From Burhinus oedicnemus (taxonomy: Eukaryota > Chordata > Aves > Charadriiformes > Burhinidae), in assembly GCA_008921705.1 (NCBI GenBank), contig VFFE01009189.1:1088646-1152645 (forward strand): a DNA stretch of 64,000 bases. Reading direction: 5' to 3'. The translations under genes were made by a program, and so were the position numbers. The notes under the pieces were generated by a model. That model did no database searches. It saw only the letters and a list, made by a program, of their open reading frames with translations, and was not told the DNA's origin. The first letter of the stretch is position 1. Each line of letters starts with the position of its first letter. This document shows positions 1 through 12,816 of this stretch, piece after piece.

Positions 1-3000
1 GCCAGTGTCCTTGCTATCTTCCTGTTGGGTATCATTTGAAATACTGGACTTTTTATTTTTTTTTTAACAGAGTATTCAAGATTATTTTATGAACCATGGT
101 ATGCAGATCTGCAGTAGAAGACAGCTGCTTGGTCATAAGTCCTGTTGTTCAGTCATCTATGGTTCAAAAGGACTTGACTTAATTAGATACTATTAGTTCA
201 GTACTTTATAAGGATGGAGACATTATATTCATTTAACCTGCTCTGCAAAAATCTAGTTTCTATTTACCACTTTTTAACCTTCAGTTTCAAACAGCTTGCC
301 ACAGATTTTGACCACATTGCAGAGCTTTCATTTATGAAGTCCATTGCAGCAGATTCTATTTTTTCTTCTGCTGTTTTAGCAGTATCATTTGAAAGACCTT
401 ACACATGGCTTGAGCCCAGTGTGGAAGACATCACATTTTCATAACAAAAAAGTTTTGATCTATCTAAGTGTTTCAATTTAAATAGATCTTAGAGTGAAGA
501 GCAGCAAAAATACATAAAATAAATAAAAGGTTTATACAAGAAAGGGATGAAGAGGAGAATGAAAGTCTGCTGAGTCAAGATCCAGTATTTCACTTTCTGT
601 CATTCTGCCTTCACAGATCTTCATCATTGCTGTGTGGCTTTGCTGCCCTTTCTGGAGTCTATCCGCAGAACCCTCCACCATCTGCCACTAACCTTCCTTC
701 CCCGAGGGCCAGATTCTCAGCTGATGCAAACAAGTGCAACCCCAATGATTCCTTTACATGCGACCTGATTTTGATTCAGACTTTGCCTCAGGGCTACTTT
801 GTCTACTGTCATCACTCCTGTTGTCAGACCTGACACAGGCTGAGTCTCTCCCAGAGGCTTGGCAAGGAGTGACCTTGGCATCCTTGCAGAGTTCCATTAA
901 CTTCAAACCAGGTCACCCTGTAGGACCTGGTTGTAGTTCTGGGACTTAAGCTGAAAGCTCTCCAAGAAAAATATTTAATCTCTTTATGTTCCGAAACTCC
1001 ATCTACAGGAACTTCAAGGTGAAATAGAGGTTACAGTCACATAGCAGTGCTCATTGCTTGATTGGTTTACATTTCTGTAATGTTACCCTTTTTGATGGCT
1101 ACCACTTCCAGAAAATATATATTATCCTAATCTTTGAGGAATATTTAAGACAGTGGCTGCAGAATTTCAGCTCAATCTTCAAATGTATTCTTATCTTTCA
1201 AGCAGTGTGTTTTCTCAGCAGAAATTCACCTTTTGATAACAGTTTGTCATAAACTAATGGACTGACGGTTACATCTGTTTTTAGGTTTTCCTGTGAAATT
1301 TGCATTAATGGATGCACCTGCTAATATCTGATGTTTTGACATTGTTTTGCAAATACTATTCTCTATAAATAGCATTTTCAAATGTCTGTAAAGAGGAACT
1401 AAAATCTTTAAGATTTCTAAAATTCTCTCTGTTTTCTCGCTCTTTTATCCCCTTCCTCTGCCCTTAGGCTTATCCTTCCCCACCCCATCCTCTTTTAAAT
1501 TCTCCAGGCTGTAGTGGGAAAAAAAATCCTCTTCCATAGGTCTCCTATTTGTAGGTGTCTGACTCAGATTATGAAGGTCTTCCCTTCCCCCTAGAGGGGG
1601 GAAAAATGATACAACAGATGGTTCTCTCTCTTTTTTGACTACTTATTTGGTGAGATCTGCATTTTCTTTTTGGAACTCCTTTCTGATGAGTTAGAAAAAA
1701 AAGCCTTAACTCTGCAGTATGTTTTACTTTCTGAAGTGGGTTTTCTCTGACAACCCCAGCTGTAGCACTCGTACCACTTTTTTTCTTACTCAGTTTTTAA
1801 AAGAGATAGTTCTTTTTTGTGAAGTCAGCTTGGCAGCAGTGCTTAATCACTTTTTCTTCATTTGCTGGCCATTTCTTATTACCTGTCTCTTACTACAGTA
1901 TGATGAAGGCACACACAGAACCCTTCTTTAGTCAGCAGACAGCAGAACTAACAAAAATACATCAGTAGGCTGGAAAAATTCTAATACTAGCTTTCCTTAA
2001 CAAGCAAACAAGAGGCAAAGTAGTCACAGGAGTCATGAATACAGACAAAGCAAGCTGCACTATAAAAAACCTAACAGTACAGAGCCATTACCTATTGTCC
2101 CCCAACCTTGTAAACTGAGGCATTTGCTTAGTTCTGTTTGCAATAAGCCTTAGTATTTAGCAAAAATAGTCATTTTTATACCTTTTTTCCATGCTTCAGT
2201 AACCATTAATATTGTATCTGCATGCTACCAGATAACTGAAAATACAAATTTGATCCAGACTGGGGAGAAAGAAGGGCAGGAGATTGGGCTTGCTGGTATT
2301 TCTTCAAATGAGCACTGAAGCATACAGTACAGTGTTTAAACCTTTTTTATTCAAGCATGCAGGAAAACAGATAATACATTGAAACCTATTCCAGGAGAAA
2401 GCCTAAAACTTCAAAGTTAGCACAGCAACATCTTTTGAGCAAAACTGACCATACAGAATGAGTTTATATTGGTTTATTACTTTGCATCATGGGATTTTCT
2501 TTTGATCTTATACTGCAAGACCTAAAGACAGATTTATTCTGTGATCAAACTAGAGCCTAAATCCATTGACTAGTGAAGAGTTTGCAGGGATGCTCCCCAT
2601 TCTAAGTAAGCCCTAATCTCTTGAGAATAACATAAAGAATTAATTTTCTGTATTTTTGTCAGGGAAGAAATCTTGCAAATTATCCTAGAAAGATTGCCTT
2701 CCGGGTCTTCTGAGAGATCATTCCTCATGCAGACTATTTAGTATATTTTTGCCTTCAGTATGCTTTGCCTTGCTTCCTTTCTTTTCAGCCCCAACAGGTA
2801 CCTGGGGATCAACTGAATATGCAATAAACACCTTAATCTGATTATATTTTTTTCCATTTGGTTTTGCTCAATGAAATACTATTGTCAAGTCACCTTTTTT
2901 GCAGAGAGATTTTTGTAAAGTTTTGAAAGCAATCTGCTTTCTGGCAAAAGGGTAATAAACCTGTGAAAGAGCTGTGACAACATTTTTTCTAAGGTGTAAA

Positions 3001-6000
3001 TTTTTCCTTTGCACAGTCAAAAAGAAAGGTTTCAAAGACAAAATTTTCTTAGACACATGGCTTCTGGTGATGATAGCCATAGAAAAGTCTCTGTCTTCCA
3101 AGGCAGACTCTCTGATCATTTCTGGAGAGACAGGGAGAGGTCAGAACTAAAATTTGAAATAAAAATAAACATTTTGACACCATTCATTTTTCCAGAAAAA
3201 CAGGATTTTTTTTCCCTTACTCTGAAGTTGAACAAATGCTTTTTAAAATCTCAGAAATTGTCACAAAAATTGAGCTGTCATCTTCCAGTAATTTCTAACA
3301 GTAGCTCAATTTACTGGGTAATAATGCAGTTTAAGCTCAGTACCACAAACTGAGAGCATTAGCTTAGCTTCTCCAACAGAATATCATGCTGTTGCAAATT
3401 GTCATGGGAACGTTCAATAGAGTCTAAGAAAAGAAAGTCTAAGGGGCACATTACTAGTTTAAGGTCTGCGAATGACATACCAAGAGGAGGCTGTTAGGGA
3501 AAAAATCAACCATAGTCAAAGATAATTTATTTGTAACCAGACTTCAGGCTTCAAGGAAATGACTAAAAATTCTGTTTTAAGTAGGAGGTTTTAATACCTT
3601 TAATTTTGTTTTTAAAAAAACCCTAAACTATTGCTATCATAATCCAATATCTTAATGTGGAATCAATTATAGCAGAAAGGGGCAAAAACCAGATCTTTTA
3701 TTTTCTGCTGATTCATAAAATTTATAGCACAGATTGGGAAAGTAGCTCAGAGAAGCAGTAAGCTGATCCAGAGATGTATTCTTGAGCTCTTATTGCTGTA
3801 AAAATCTTCCTGTCCTTCAATTTGGTCTGTAATATGTTTCAGGCCCAAAAGATTGTCTTTCTTGCAGAGGTGATCTTCAGGGACTGCTTTTCAGCATGTT
3901 TTTGTTTTTCATCTAAGAATAGTCAGACGCTACGTATATTAACAGTAAAGGATCATCAACAGGACACTACATAGTTTTTGACATTAATCTGTGTGCGAGG
4001 TGCAGAAATTGCATATCTTACACACTACCAGAGTTTTTAGTAAAGTGGAGGTAACTTCTTTCCTCAAGTATTAATCCTAGAAAACCTATTAATAAGATTC
4101 CTGTGGTTTTCCATTGGAAAAATGGGTAGCTGTAATTTTTTTTATTTTAATAACTGTTTTAATTAGTGAAACATGGCTGTATTTCCCACCCACCTCATCT
4201 TCTTTTATTGCCCTCTTTTGTTCAGCTTTTCTACTGCCTTTCGCTTTGAAATCTTACCCTTCAAGCTGTAGAGTAATTTTTCTTACTTATCTGTTACCAT
4301 ACTTGCTTTAGATTGAGTGCCTATCTTTTCATTGAGGGAAAGTTCCTACCTGGAACAACTACACGTAAAAAGGAAACGGGGAATTCATCATTTAAACTTG
4401 GAATGCTTCCATCACATTCAAAACAGGGATTTCAGGCTCATTTGTTAAAAGCTAATCACCTCACCACAGACAGTATGCCTAATTTTTGTCTAGCTTGCTA
4501 TCTATGCTTTTTCTTTTTTAATCAAAGGTTCCTGAATATGTTATTTATGTTATCTTGCAAATTCTTTTTGCTTTATTTACTTTGGATTTTAAATTTTCAT
4601 TTTAGGCACTAACATGCACCACCGTACAGAAAAGTGCCTTGTTAAAGGCATGCAAAAGTTTATTGACAGGAGGCAAGTCAGGATCACTGTTTTTCTTAGC
4701 TTGATTTGGCAGCACAGTTACATTTTTATATATTTATAACATAAAATCCGCTCAATACCTAATGTAACTTAGAGACAGATGAGTAGCTCCACCAAAATGT
4801 CTCTCACAACTCTAAACCTCTGTACAGACTTTTGTGGGGAAATGATTCATGTCTCTGCTCTGATCATGTTGGGGTGTTCTCACAATACAGAGGTCAGCAA
4901 AATGCAATGTCAGGGATTTCTGATCATACCGAGGAGCTGCAGAGACCTGAGCATAAAAATAAAAAAACAGTGTCTGCGAGAGTGTTTTACAGGTACAAAT
5001 ATGTGGCAGTCATCCAATAACTCAAACATTGTCTTTCTTCAGCTTCAGATTGCATGGTGCACGGAAACACATCAAGTAGTTCCCAGTGAGAACTGGACAC
5101 TAATACCTGTAGTCCTTTACTAAAATTACCGTGCTACAAGCCTTCCCCAAGTGCTTACATTTGCACTTCTGCAATGTCCTCTCTGGAGAAAGTCAGCTTC
5201 AGTTTCTCCTCTTAAGGGAGTTATTCTTGTCACATGAATGCTTAGGCTTTGCTAACTTTTGTACTGACTGTTGAAAGGCAATTGGAGGCTGTGCAAAACA
5301 AAACTCTGATTAACACAGTTGTTATGACATGAGCCAAGATTGCATTCTGGGAACTTTCCTCTTTCATTTGTGTTCGCTTTTGGATGGTGTTCTTAGAAGA
5401 AGCAATCACCATTTCCAGTGTGTGCTGATGATACCTATATTTAACATTTCTGTCAAACTGCTATACTGAGATCCCCATTCGCACTAATTGCTTACGTAAG
5501 ACAAACTATTGGATGTTAGATGCAAAATAATAGGTCCTTTAAACAGATTAAAGCAATGCCATCTAATTTTACTAAATAAAAACTCTGTACAGCAGTGTTC
5601 ATTAACTAACTCTAAATCTCTGCAGACTGTGTTTTCATGCACAATCGCATCTGTAAAAAATCTGAAGCTCAAAAGAAACTGATGAAACTTTTAAAAAATC
5701 AATTCTTTTGTAAGAAATTTCTTTACAGAAATAAAAAGCCAAAATATTAACCTCAGTCAGCAAGAAGGTTGTCAATCCAGTTCACCTGACATTTTCTCAA
5801 TTTTGGATGTGGAATGAAGAGAATTTGGCAGAGTTTTGAAGAACATTGATTTCTTTCATGAGAATAGACCTGAAATATTACATAGACATCTCAGCAGCAA
5901 TATATTATTGTTGTCATTTAGAAACACTGGACTAACAGGTTACGTCTAATTAGACTGGACCAGCAGTGTGCTTCCAAAGAGAATTTCCTGCTCTTCTCTG

Positions 6001-6251
6001 GATTCTGGTTCACATCACAGAGTGGTCTCAGAGTTCACAAACTGTATCCTCTTAGACAAAACTGAATTGGAAGAGGAGCTCCAGGAGGATGGCTGATGCA
6101 ATCCGTCAGCCAATCGTCACTCAGTCCATGGGACCAAAGTAAAGTTAGCCTAAAGTAAAGAGAAAAAACATAAAATTTACTCAAGAACCTCAGCACCAAT
6201 TGTTTGCTCTACAGATGATGCACTGCAACTGGTCTGCATTACTTAGAATAC
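1..6251. other. Anonymous AT-rich intergenic or intronic DNA
   Basis: I see no gene, recognisable transposon or structured RNA here. Open frames are short (up to about 114 codons), lack plausible splice sites and have no recognisable protein content. Several T- or A-runs occur but no notable satellite. Confidence 0.6.
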
Positions 6252-6910
6252 AATCATAGAATCATTTATGTTGGAAAAGACCATTAAGATCATCGAGTCC
6301 AACCACAAACCCAATACTGCCAAGTCCCACTAAACCATGCCCCTAAATGTCGCATGTACCCATCTTTTAAATACCTCCAGGGATGACAACTCAACCACTT
6401 CCCTGGGCAGCCTGTTCCAATGCTTGATAACCCTTTCTGTGAAGAAATTTTTCCCTATATCCAATCTAAACCTCCCCTGGCGCAACTTGAGGCCTTTTCC
6501 TCTTGTCCTATCGCTTGTCACTTTGGAGAAGAGACAGACTCCCACCTCTCTGCAGCCTCCTCTCAGGTAGTTGTAGAGAGCGATAAGGTCTCCCCTCAGC
6601 CTCCTTTTCTCCAGACTAAACAACCCCAGTTCCTTCAGCCGCTCCTCATAAGACTTGTGCTCTAGACCCTTCACCAGCTTTGTTCCTCTTCTCTGAACAT
6701 GCTCCAGCACCTCAATGTCTTTCTTGTAGTGAGGGGCCCAAAACTGAACACAGTATTCAAGGTGGGCCTCACCAGTGCTGAGTACAGGGGGACAATCACT
6801 TCCCTAGTCCTGCTGGCCACACTATTGCTGATACAAGCCAGAATGCTATTTGCCTTCTTGGCCACCTCGGCACACTGCTGGTGCATGTTCAGCTGGCAGT
6901 TGACCAACAC
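6252..6910 (-). mobile_element. CR1 LINE, 5'-truncated 3' fragment
   Basis: Read on the minus strand, this is the last 0.66 kb of a CR1 non-LTR retrotransposon: the ORF2 C-terminus, a short 3' UTR, and the terminal ATTCTATGATT-type tail at 6252-6264. The 3' UTR is the type that encodes a G-M-V-stop ORF2 end, followed by the AACCTAAATGATTCTATG-like end seen in degenerate form. It shares this 3' end with the copies at 21234 and 29410. The 5' side stops abruptly at about 6910, as expected for 5' truncation during target-primed reverse transcription. It is inactive because most of ORF2 is missing. Confidence 0.95.
6330..6910 (-). pseudogene. CR1 ORF2 C-terminal remnant (post-RT region)
   Basis: Two overlapping minus-strand frames (6671-6910 and 6330-6710) together cover the region downstream of the CR1 reverse-transcriptase core. 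Landmarks are the cysteine-bearing Q-Q-C-A-E-V-A-K-K-A-N block, the P-L-Y-S-A-L-V-R-P block, V-Q-R-R-G-T-K-L, the [15 protein letters not shown] block, and a terminal [10 protein letters not shown] block before the stop at 6330. A frameshift near 6700 separates the two frames. The reverse-transcriptase catalytic motifs are absent because of truncation, so no function is expected. Confidence 0.9.
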
Positions 6911-7704
6911 TTGCTAATATAGGCACAGCTGTAAAGGACCTACTGGAGTAGCAAGTCCAGTCCCCTTCATGGGAGCCGTAAGACACATACATTTCTTCAT
7001 ATTTATGTAGGGTACATTTTAATACGTGCCTCAGTATTGTGCAAACTTTTTCCTTCATCATGCATGATGTCACAATTAAATTCATTAAGAAATTAATAAA
7101 CAGGAAAAATAATTTGGGGCATGAATTAAAAAAAAAAAGGTTGACTACTCCAGGTGACCATAAAGCTGTAAGACTTCTGCATATCCTATGCATTACTCAG
7201 GGGAATACTATGTGCACAGCTAAAGTGGATTTTGTGCTATAAAATGGGTAGTGTTGTGCAGGGACATTTTTATAGTAGTCTCATTTTGACTGTTTCTTTT
7301 AGACAAATTATTGTAATTATTTTAGGCTTGACCTGGTAAAATTTAGTAATTATAGTAAGAAATAAAAGCAAAAAATAAAAAGAAAATACATATACAACTG
7401 TATATACACTTGCCCACTGATGACCCACAGCTGAAACATGTTCTTCCCCTCAGAAATAATGAAGGAAATCACCCTCAATATTTTATACCCTAGGCAGCTT
7501 TTATTTTTGACTTTTGAACTCCTTTTTCATTTCTACCTTTGAGGGAAATCTTGCCTGGTAGCAATGTAAGGTAAAACGGGAATGACAGCTTGAAACAAGG
7601 GAGGATTGCCGCTTTTCATCAGAAGTCTGCTAAGTTCCCAGCTAGAAAATGTTAACAGCTAGAAAATGATCCTTGGATAAGTGTTTTTGTTTCCTTCATC
7701 ATAA

Positions 7705-7719
7705 ACACACACACACACA
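7705..7719. repeat. (AC)n microsatellite
   Basis: About seven and a half uninterrupted AC units. Confidence 0.9.
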
Positions 7720-8240
7720 AGATTTGTATTAGGAGGCATTTAGGGAGTTTGATTTTTTAATATCTTTATTTGTCTGAGTTTAAGTGATAGCCATGGACTT
7801 GGTGTATATCTTAAGAAACCTTATTTGTCTCTTCTGACTCATTTTTTTTAGTGAGCTGCTCATGCCCCAGATATTTTTATAAAGGGAAAGTTTCTAGATG
7901 AAACCTTAAGTGAACTGTTCCTGTTATGGTTCAGTAAATGCCTTTCCAGATTTTTTCCACACAGAAGAAACTTCATTCCCTCCTTTGGAGCTTATTGCAT
8001 AGTCTGTTTGCAAGTGTTTTTTCCTTTACTTACCATTCATGAGCTTATTCTGCAGTTGTAGGTTTTAAGCCAAGTAACTCTTCATTAACCTTAATGAGAG
8101 ATACATGAGTGATTTTCCTGGACAAAGAATTTTTCCTGAGAAAGAATTTTCATGTTTTCAAGGCGATGTAGAAAAAACATTGTGGTCTTACACTGCCAAG
8201 AGGAAAATGTCTGCTGTAGGCATGCATGATATAGTCAGAG

Positions 8241-8300
8241 AAAAAAACAAAATCAAACACAACCCCCCAAAAAAAAACCCCCAAAAAATCCGCAAAAAAG
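8241..8300. repeat. A/C-rich low-complexity tract
   Basis: Alternating A-runs and C-runs on the + strand, with very few G or T. Similar tracts occur at 52996 and 58441. Confidence 0.75.
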
Positions 8301-9039
8301 TCAGATGGTAAGCAGCCTTTTGTCAGGAGGCAGATGTAATTAGGTTCATTGGAGGGCCACGTGCCTGAGTAATTGTCTTAATAAGGGGAATATTGTTTCT
8401 CGTATATTCAGTATTTTCACATTTCAAAATGACCCGCCTAACATGAGGTTTGGGGCCTATTAAATCAGACACAAACTTTTATGTTTTGAGGTTGTACAAA
8501 GAAATACCATTTCTTGATTATTTGTACATCTTGCAAAACTAATACCTTCATGTGATTCAGACATTTATGTTCTTCTTTTCATATGACTCAAAAGAATCTC
8601 TTGTCCTCGTTAATAAAAAATATATTTTTCCACTGACACATTCTGATGATATGCAACATGAACTTCCCCCACATCATCGTCCTTAATCTCAGCAATGCTA
8701 AAACCCAAAATACAGAGCTTGCTATTGCATCACAGAGGATGAGAAACCTAGTAAATACTACAGCGGAGTACACGTAGTATAATGTTTGAAGAAGCAGATT
8801 TAAAAAAAAAAAAAACAACTTAATTTTTCCTCTTAGTTTCATTTGAATAATCAAGCTCTAAATTGGAACACTTAAATGGAAGTCAAGGAACTTGGAGTGT
8901 GATGGAGGAAGCAGTAATCAGTTTGAAAAGATGTTGAATCTCTGATGAGCGTTGAATATGTCAGATTAAGTTATGTCCTAGAAAGGGAGGTTCCCTGAAC
9001 AACTGCTAGTCACTTTAAATTATTCTGCATTTCAAACAG

Positions 9040-9139
9040 GAAATCATCCAATTAGACTAACAGCTGTAGAGATTGGAATAAGCCTTGCATATCAGAAAAT
9101 TAAAGAAAACGCAGCTGAGTACTATGTAAAGCAGCTAAG
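9040..9139 (+). CDS. Candidate internal exon, gene unknown
   Basis: A 100-nt block is bounded by a cag acceptor (9037-9039) and a consensus donor AAG|gtaagt (from 9140). Only one of three frames is open. It begins two bases into the exon and reads about 32 residues with an amphipathic character (L-T-A-V-E-I-G-I-S-L-A-Y-Q-K-I-K-E-N-A-A-E then Y-Y-V-K-Q-L), ending with two bases of an AG-x codon. No in-frame ATG lies between the upstream stop and the block, so it would be an internal exon. I do not recognise the protein. The acceptor pyrimidine tract is weak, and an open frame of this length is common by chance in AT-rich DNA. The strong donor is the main support. It is phase-compatible with a possible next exon starting at 11160. 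Confidence 0.33.
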
Positions 9140-11043
9140 GTAAGTCATTTTCCCTCTCCTTTTCTCCAATAAAACTTAATTTCAAGGACTTTTAGGATAA
9201 GACAAGGACTGCAAATTTGTTACATGTGATTAAAACAGGAAAAATCATTTACCATGAATTGTGCTGAATAATTTTATCTGACACTTCATATGGATGTTGT
9301 ATTTGTCCTAAACTATCCATTGTTTCTTTCAAGGTGGGTGGAGACTTCTGGATTTCTTCTTTTCCTGGTTCAGTTCCTATACCATCATTATTATTTCAAG
9401 AAGTACCCGATTATATTGGAATGACTATCTACTGAAGTCATCTACATTTGAAACTTTCCTCTAGAAAACAGTCCAAAAATATGAAAAAAGTCTGAGAAAA
9501 AATAGTTGAAATCAGGAGAAACAGTAACTCAGAAGAAGGTGGAAATGAAATTTTATGTAATTAAAAAAAAACAACCTCAACAACAAACAGAATTCTGATG
9601 ACATAGAAAGATAAAAGAAAATATTACTGGAAATACTTTGTAGTATTTATACAGTGTCCTGTTAAAACACCTTGATCATTCAACCGTATCTGAGAAAGGA
9701 ACTAAAAACACTCTCCATGTAGTTTCAGCAACAGAAAATGTAAATCAGCCTATATGTCAAAATTATGTTTACCATTTAATAACTGGATTAGATACCAGTG
9801 TCTAAAAAGACAAAGCAGATGGAGTAATGAAGTGCCAACTACAAATGAAATCATAAAGTTATTTCTATTTTATTTTTGTGAGGAAATGTGTTTTAAGCCA
9901 AGAAAATCATTCACACGGTAAAGCTCTTAGACACCTACAAATGCCCTCCTAGTGCTTTTGGCTGTGTACATCCCATAACTGGCTTTGCAGAGGCATGCTT
10001 CATTTCTGAAGAGGTTCTTCCTGAAAGAACCTCAGATTAGATAAGCACTTTGATTTTTTTAACTCGCCATGCATTAAACGTCAGGGCACATTCTCATGCT
10101 ACATACACAATTCCACCTACAACCTTTGCTCTAAGTGCTTTGCCTGGGGTCTCTGTCCTTTTAATACACACACAACTTCTTGTAACTTAACACAAGAGTT
10201 CGTTGAAATCACAACTGAATCTCTAGCAGGCAGAGATACAGCCTTTAAGTGCCGTAATTCCTCTCAGCTTACTTTAAAAAGCTTCATTCCCCTGGTGCCT
10301 TTTAAATGAGCCTCAAACCATAATTAGGAAAAAGTCTAATAATTTTCCTTAATATGTAATTTCAAATTGCTTTCTTTAGAAGATCTTTAACTAGTGTTCA
10401 AGCTTTGAAAGTCTTGATAGGATCAAAGACAAATTCATCAGGAAGAATATATAGAGGAAAGTGACTGCTTTATGGTACCAGTATATATTCACCTCACATC
10501 AAGATTTAGCCAGCTCTGGAAAGATCAGATCTGAATTGCCACTGAAAGGATTTTTTTTTAGTTAAAATGTATAATTTCAGTAAGAAAGAGGAATTAAAGA
10601 ACATCCAGGAGCTGCTCTCTTGCTTGCTGATAGACAAAGGATTCAAAGACTAAGCTGCCCCTAAGGAGTGAATTTTCTTAGTCCTAAAGATGTAATCACT
10701 GCAGAAAAAGAAGTCTCTAAGTCAGAAATGTGTGGGAAAAGTATCAGTTAACTTTAAAAATGGATTAAATACTGTGTTTAAATGGTTGATGGAATCAAAA
10801 GTTGAACTATGTTCAAATTAAATGTTTGAATAGAAAACCTGTTGCTTTTAGGTTACACAGAAGACGCTTGTCCTTGGGAAAATTAAAATTTGCATAGGAT
10901 TGTTAGGTTTAATATTCAACAGTGTAGTAGAGTAATTATCTAATGTATTGGGACCAAAGAGTAGCCTAGCACTGCATTAACTCAGACTGACAAATGCATG
11001 GAAACCACTCTGAGCATTGCTGAAATGCAAAAGTATGTGATAA
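9140..11043. other. Anonymous AT-rich DNA, possible intron
   Basis: No repeat or gene recognised. If the flanking exon candidates are real, this is intronic. Confidence 0.5.
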
Positions 11044-11490
11044 AAAAGGAATGTCTTTAATACTACAAAACACTGTGTAATTATTGTAGTCGTATGGTCC
11101 CAGTCCAAAAACACCAAAAGGGGGCATTGGCATACAGCTATCAATGTGCAACTGGTCAGCACACACACCGCCAAACAGGCATTTGAAGTCTTTTTAGCTC
11201 CCGCAGTAAATCCAGCGCTTGGCCTTGATGCTGACATACGAAACAGGCGGAGTCCAGACCTGTCCAGCGGCCTACGACAGAACTGTTCTCAATCAGAAAT
11301 GAAAAAAAACAGGCTTCCAATCATACCCGTGGAGCTGAATTTAGCCAGGAGACATGTAAACACCAGACTGTACCTACCTACTACCTTGTTTTATACCTGT
11401 GGTCGGTATATTCTGCCAGACGAAAATCCAGAGGAGTTATGGAACAGCATTTTGCACCTCCTGTCAAAGACTGTTTCTTGTATTGTTTAG
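11044..11490 (+). CDS. CpG-dense open frame, possible coding exon
   Basis: A single frame is open for 147 codons up to a TAG ending at 11490, which is long for this AT-rich neighbourhood. The part from 11091 to 11424 holds 11 CpG dinucleotides, while surrounding kilobases have almost none, so composition changes sharply. The peptide is not low-complexity and has plausible protein content, for example A-K-Q-A-F-E-V-F-L-A-P-A-V-N-P-A-L and R-Y-I-L-P-D-E-N-P-E-E-L-W. I do not recognise the family. Possible acceptors are the cag before 11104 and the cag at 11157-11159. Possible donors are CAT|gtaaac at 11356 and CG|gtatat further on. A sub-exon of 11160-11355 would be phase-compatible with the candidates at 9040 and 13949. 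The alternatives are a fragment of an unrecognised mobile element or a conserved non-coding element. Confidence 0.35.
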   Translation, partial: KRNVFNTTKHCVIIVVVWSQSKNTKRGHWHTAINVQLVSTHTAKQAFEVFLAPAVNPALGLDADIRNRRSPDLSSGLRQNCSQSEMKKNRLPIIPVELNLARRHVNTRLYLPTTLFYTCGRYILPDENPEELWNSILHLLSKTVSCIV

Positions 11491-12540
11491 TCACTTAATT
11501 TGACTGTAGCACATTTAATGTACGAGAGCTGCTATAATCATGATACAAGGCCCATTGAAAATCAGCTGTAAATTCTTTTTTTTAAAGCTCCTCATGCTTG
11601 GATTTGAAGGGACTAGTTAGCTGGAGGAGTCTTTTTCTTACGGTCCCTAAGTACTGATTTGATCCAGCAACAAGAGTTTGTACGCTCAGTGTATCCTGGT
11701 GTGGTGGCTTTTTGTTGCATACTCAGAGATTTTAAACTGTTTCATAGACTGTTTCACCTAAGCAACAGTTTTTAAACTGTTTCTTTTAAGTAAATGAAGA
11801 GTAACCACAATCATCTAATCTAATCTCACACATACCAGGAGCCAAGACTTCCACAGATGAGATCCCAACTACTGTCTAGTCATAGCATTGAAAATAGTAT
11901 GCATTTTAGAAACATGTCCAGCCCATCCCCAAAATTGTTCACTGTAATGATTGTTGTGTTGCTTCAAAAACTGAACAGTTGGCCAGTATGAACTTTACTC
12001 TTGAAAAAATAAGATGATAATGTAATGAATGTTTCTCCCCACATGGTTTTGAGAAAGAGGTCTTGCCAAACTAACTTCGCTTTGCTGCTACGAGAAAATG
12101 AGTTTATCTGGCAGATGAAGTGCTAATGCAATAGATTTCTCTAATGCATGACCTGATGTTACACATCTTAGGGTTAAGAAGCTTGAGTGACACAAAATTA
12201 GTGTGTCACATATGAGATGGTTAAACATTGGTTAAACAGTAGATTTCAAAAAAAGATTATAAATAGAAAATCTTGACCAGTTAGGTGAACTTCTAAGTAG
12301 ATCCTACAAGGAAAAAATTATTTGGAATATAATTTAAAGCTTGTATCAGCTCTTGGTGAAAAAACAAATTCATTGTCAATTGAAAACCAAAAAAATTACT
12401 GTTCGCAGCTAGCATCAAAGATGTGTTTTTGGCTATTAGGAAGGCAGACAGATGTGAAAAAAGCTAGATTTAAAAAAAATTATTGACTTGATGTGTATGT
12501 AAACATATAAACCCCCTCTCTATGCACAGAGACTTTTTAC
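11491..12540. other. Anonymous AT-rich DNA
   Basis: Nothing recognised. No AATAAA follows closely after the stop at 11490, which argues against that frame being a terminal exon. Confidence 0.55.
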
Positions 12541-12816
12541 AAGGGCAAGTAGTGATAGGACAAGGGGTAATGGCTTCAAACTGGAAGATTTAGATTAGAT
12601 CTCAGGAAGAAATTTTCCACTCTGAGGGTGGTGAGGCACTGGAACAGGTTGCCCAGGGAAGCTGTGGAGGCCCCATCCCTGGAAGTGTTAAGGCCAGGTT
12701 GGACGGGGCTTTGAGCAATCTGGTCTAGTAGGAGGTGTCCTTGCCCATGGCAGGGGAGTTGGAACTAGATGATCTTTAAGGTCCCTTCCAACCTAAACCA
12801 TTCTATGATTCTATAA
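12541..12816 (+). mobile_element. CR1 LINE, 3' tail
   Basis: This is the last 0.28 kb of a CR1, beginning in the ORF2 segment that encodes S-D-R-T-R-G-N-G. It continues through the region encoding a degraded [18 protein letters not shown] type run into a 3' UTR with the 'fourteen-base' GGTCCCTTCCAACC block and a short CATTCTATGATTCTAT tail. The 3' UTR type, with a GAGCAATCTGGTCTAG stop region, matches the copies at 50190 and 53549. It is heavily 5'-truncated. Confidence 0.95.

Larger units (their letters stand above)
6911..9039. other. Anonymous AT-rich DNA
   Basis: No gene recognised. It contains a short CA microsatellite and an A/C-rich tract, listed separately. Confidence 0.6.

Noticed and set aside
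5040..5123. Strong acceptor-like TTTCTTCAG followed by an open frame to 5123
   Set aside because: No donor or poly(A) signal in a sensible place, and the peptide is not protein-like enough to support an exon.
6337..6917. Open frames on the + strand over the CR1 at 6252
   Set aside because: They are antisense shadows of the minus-strand ORF2 remnant.
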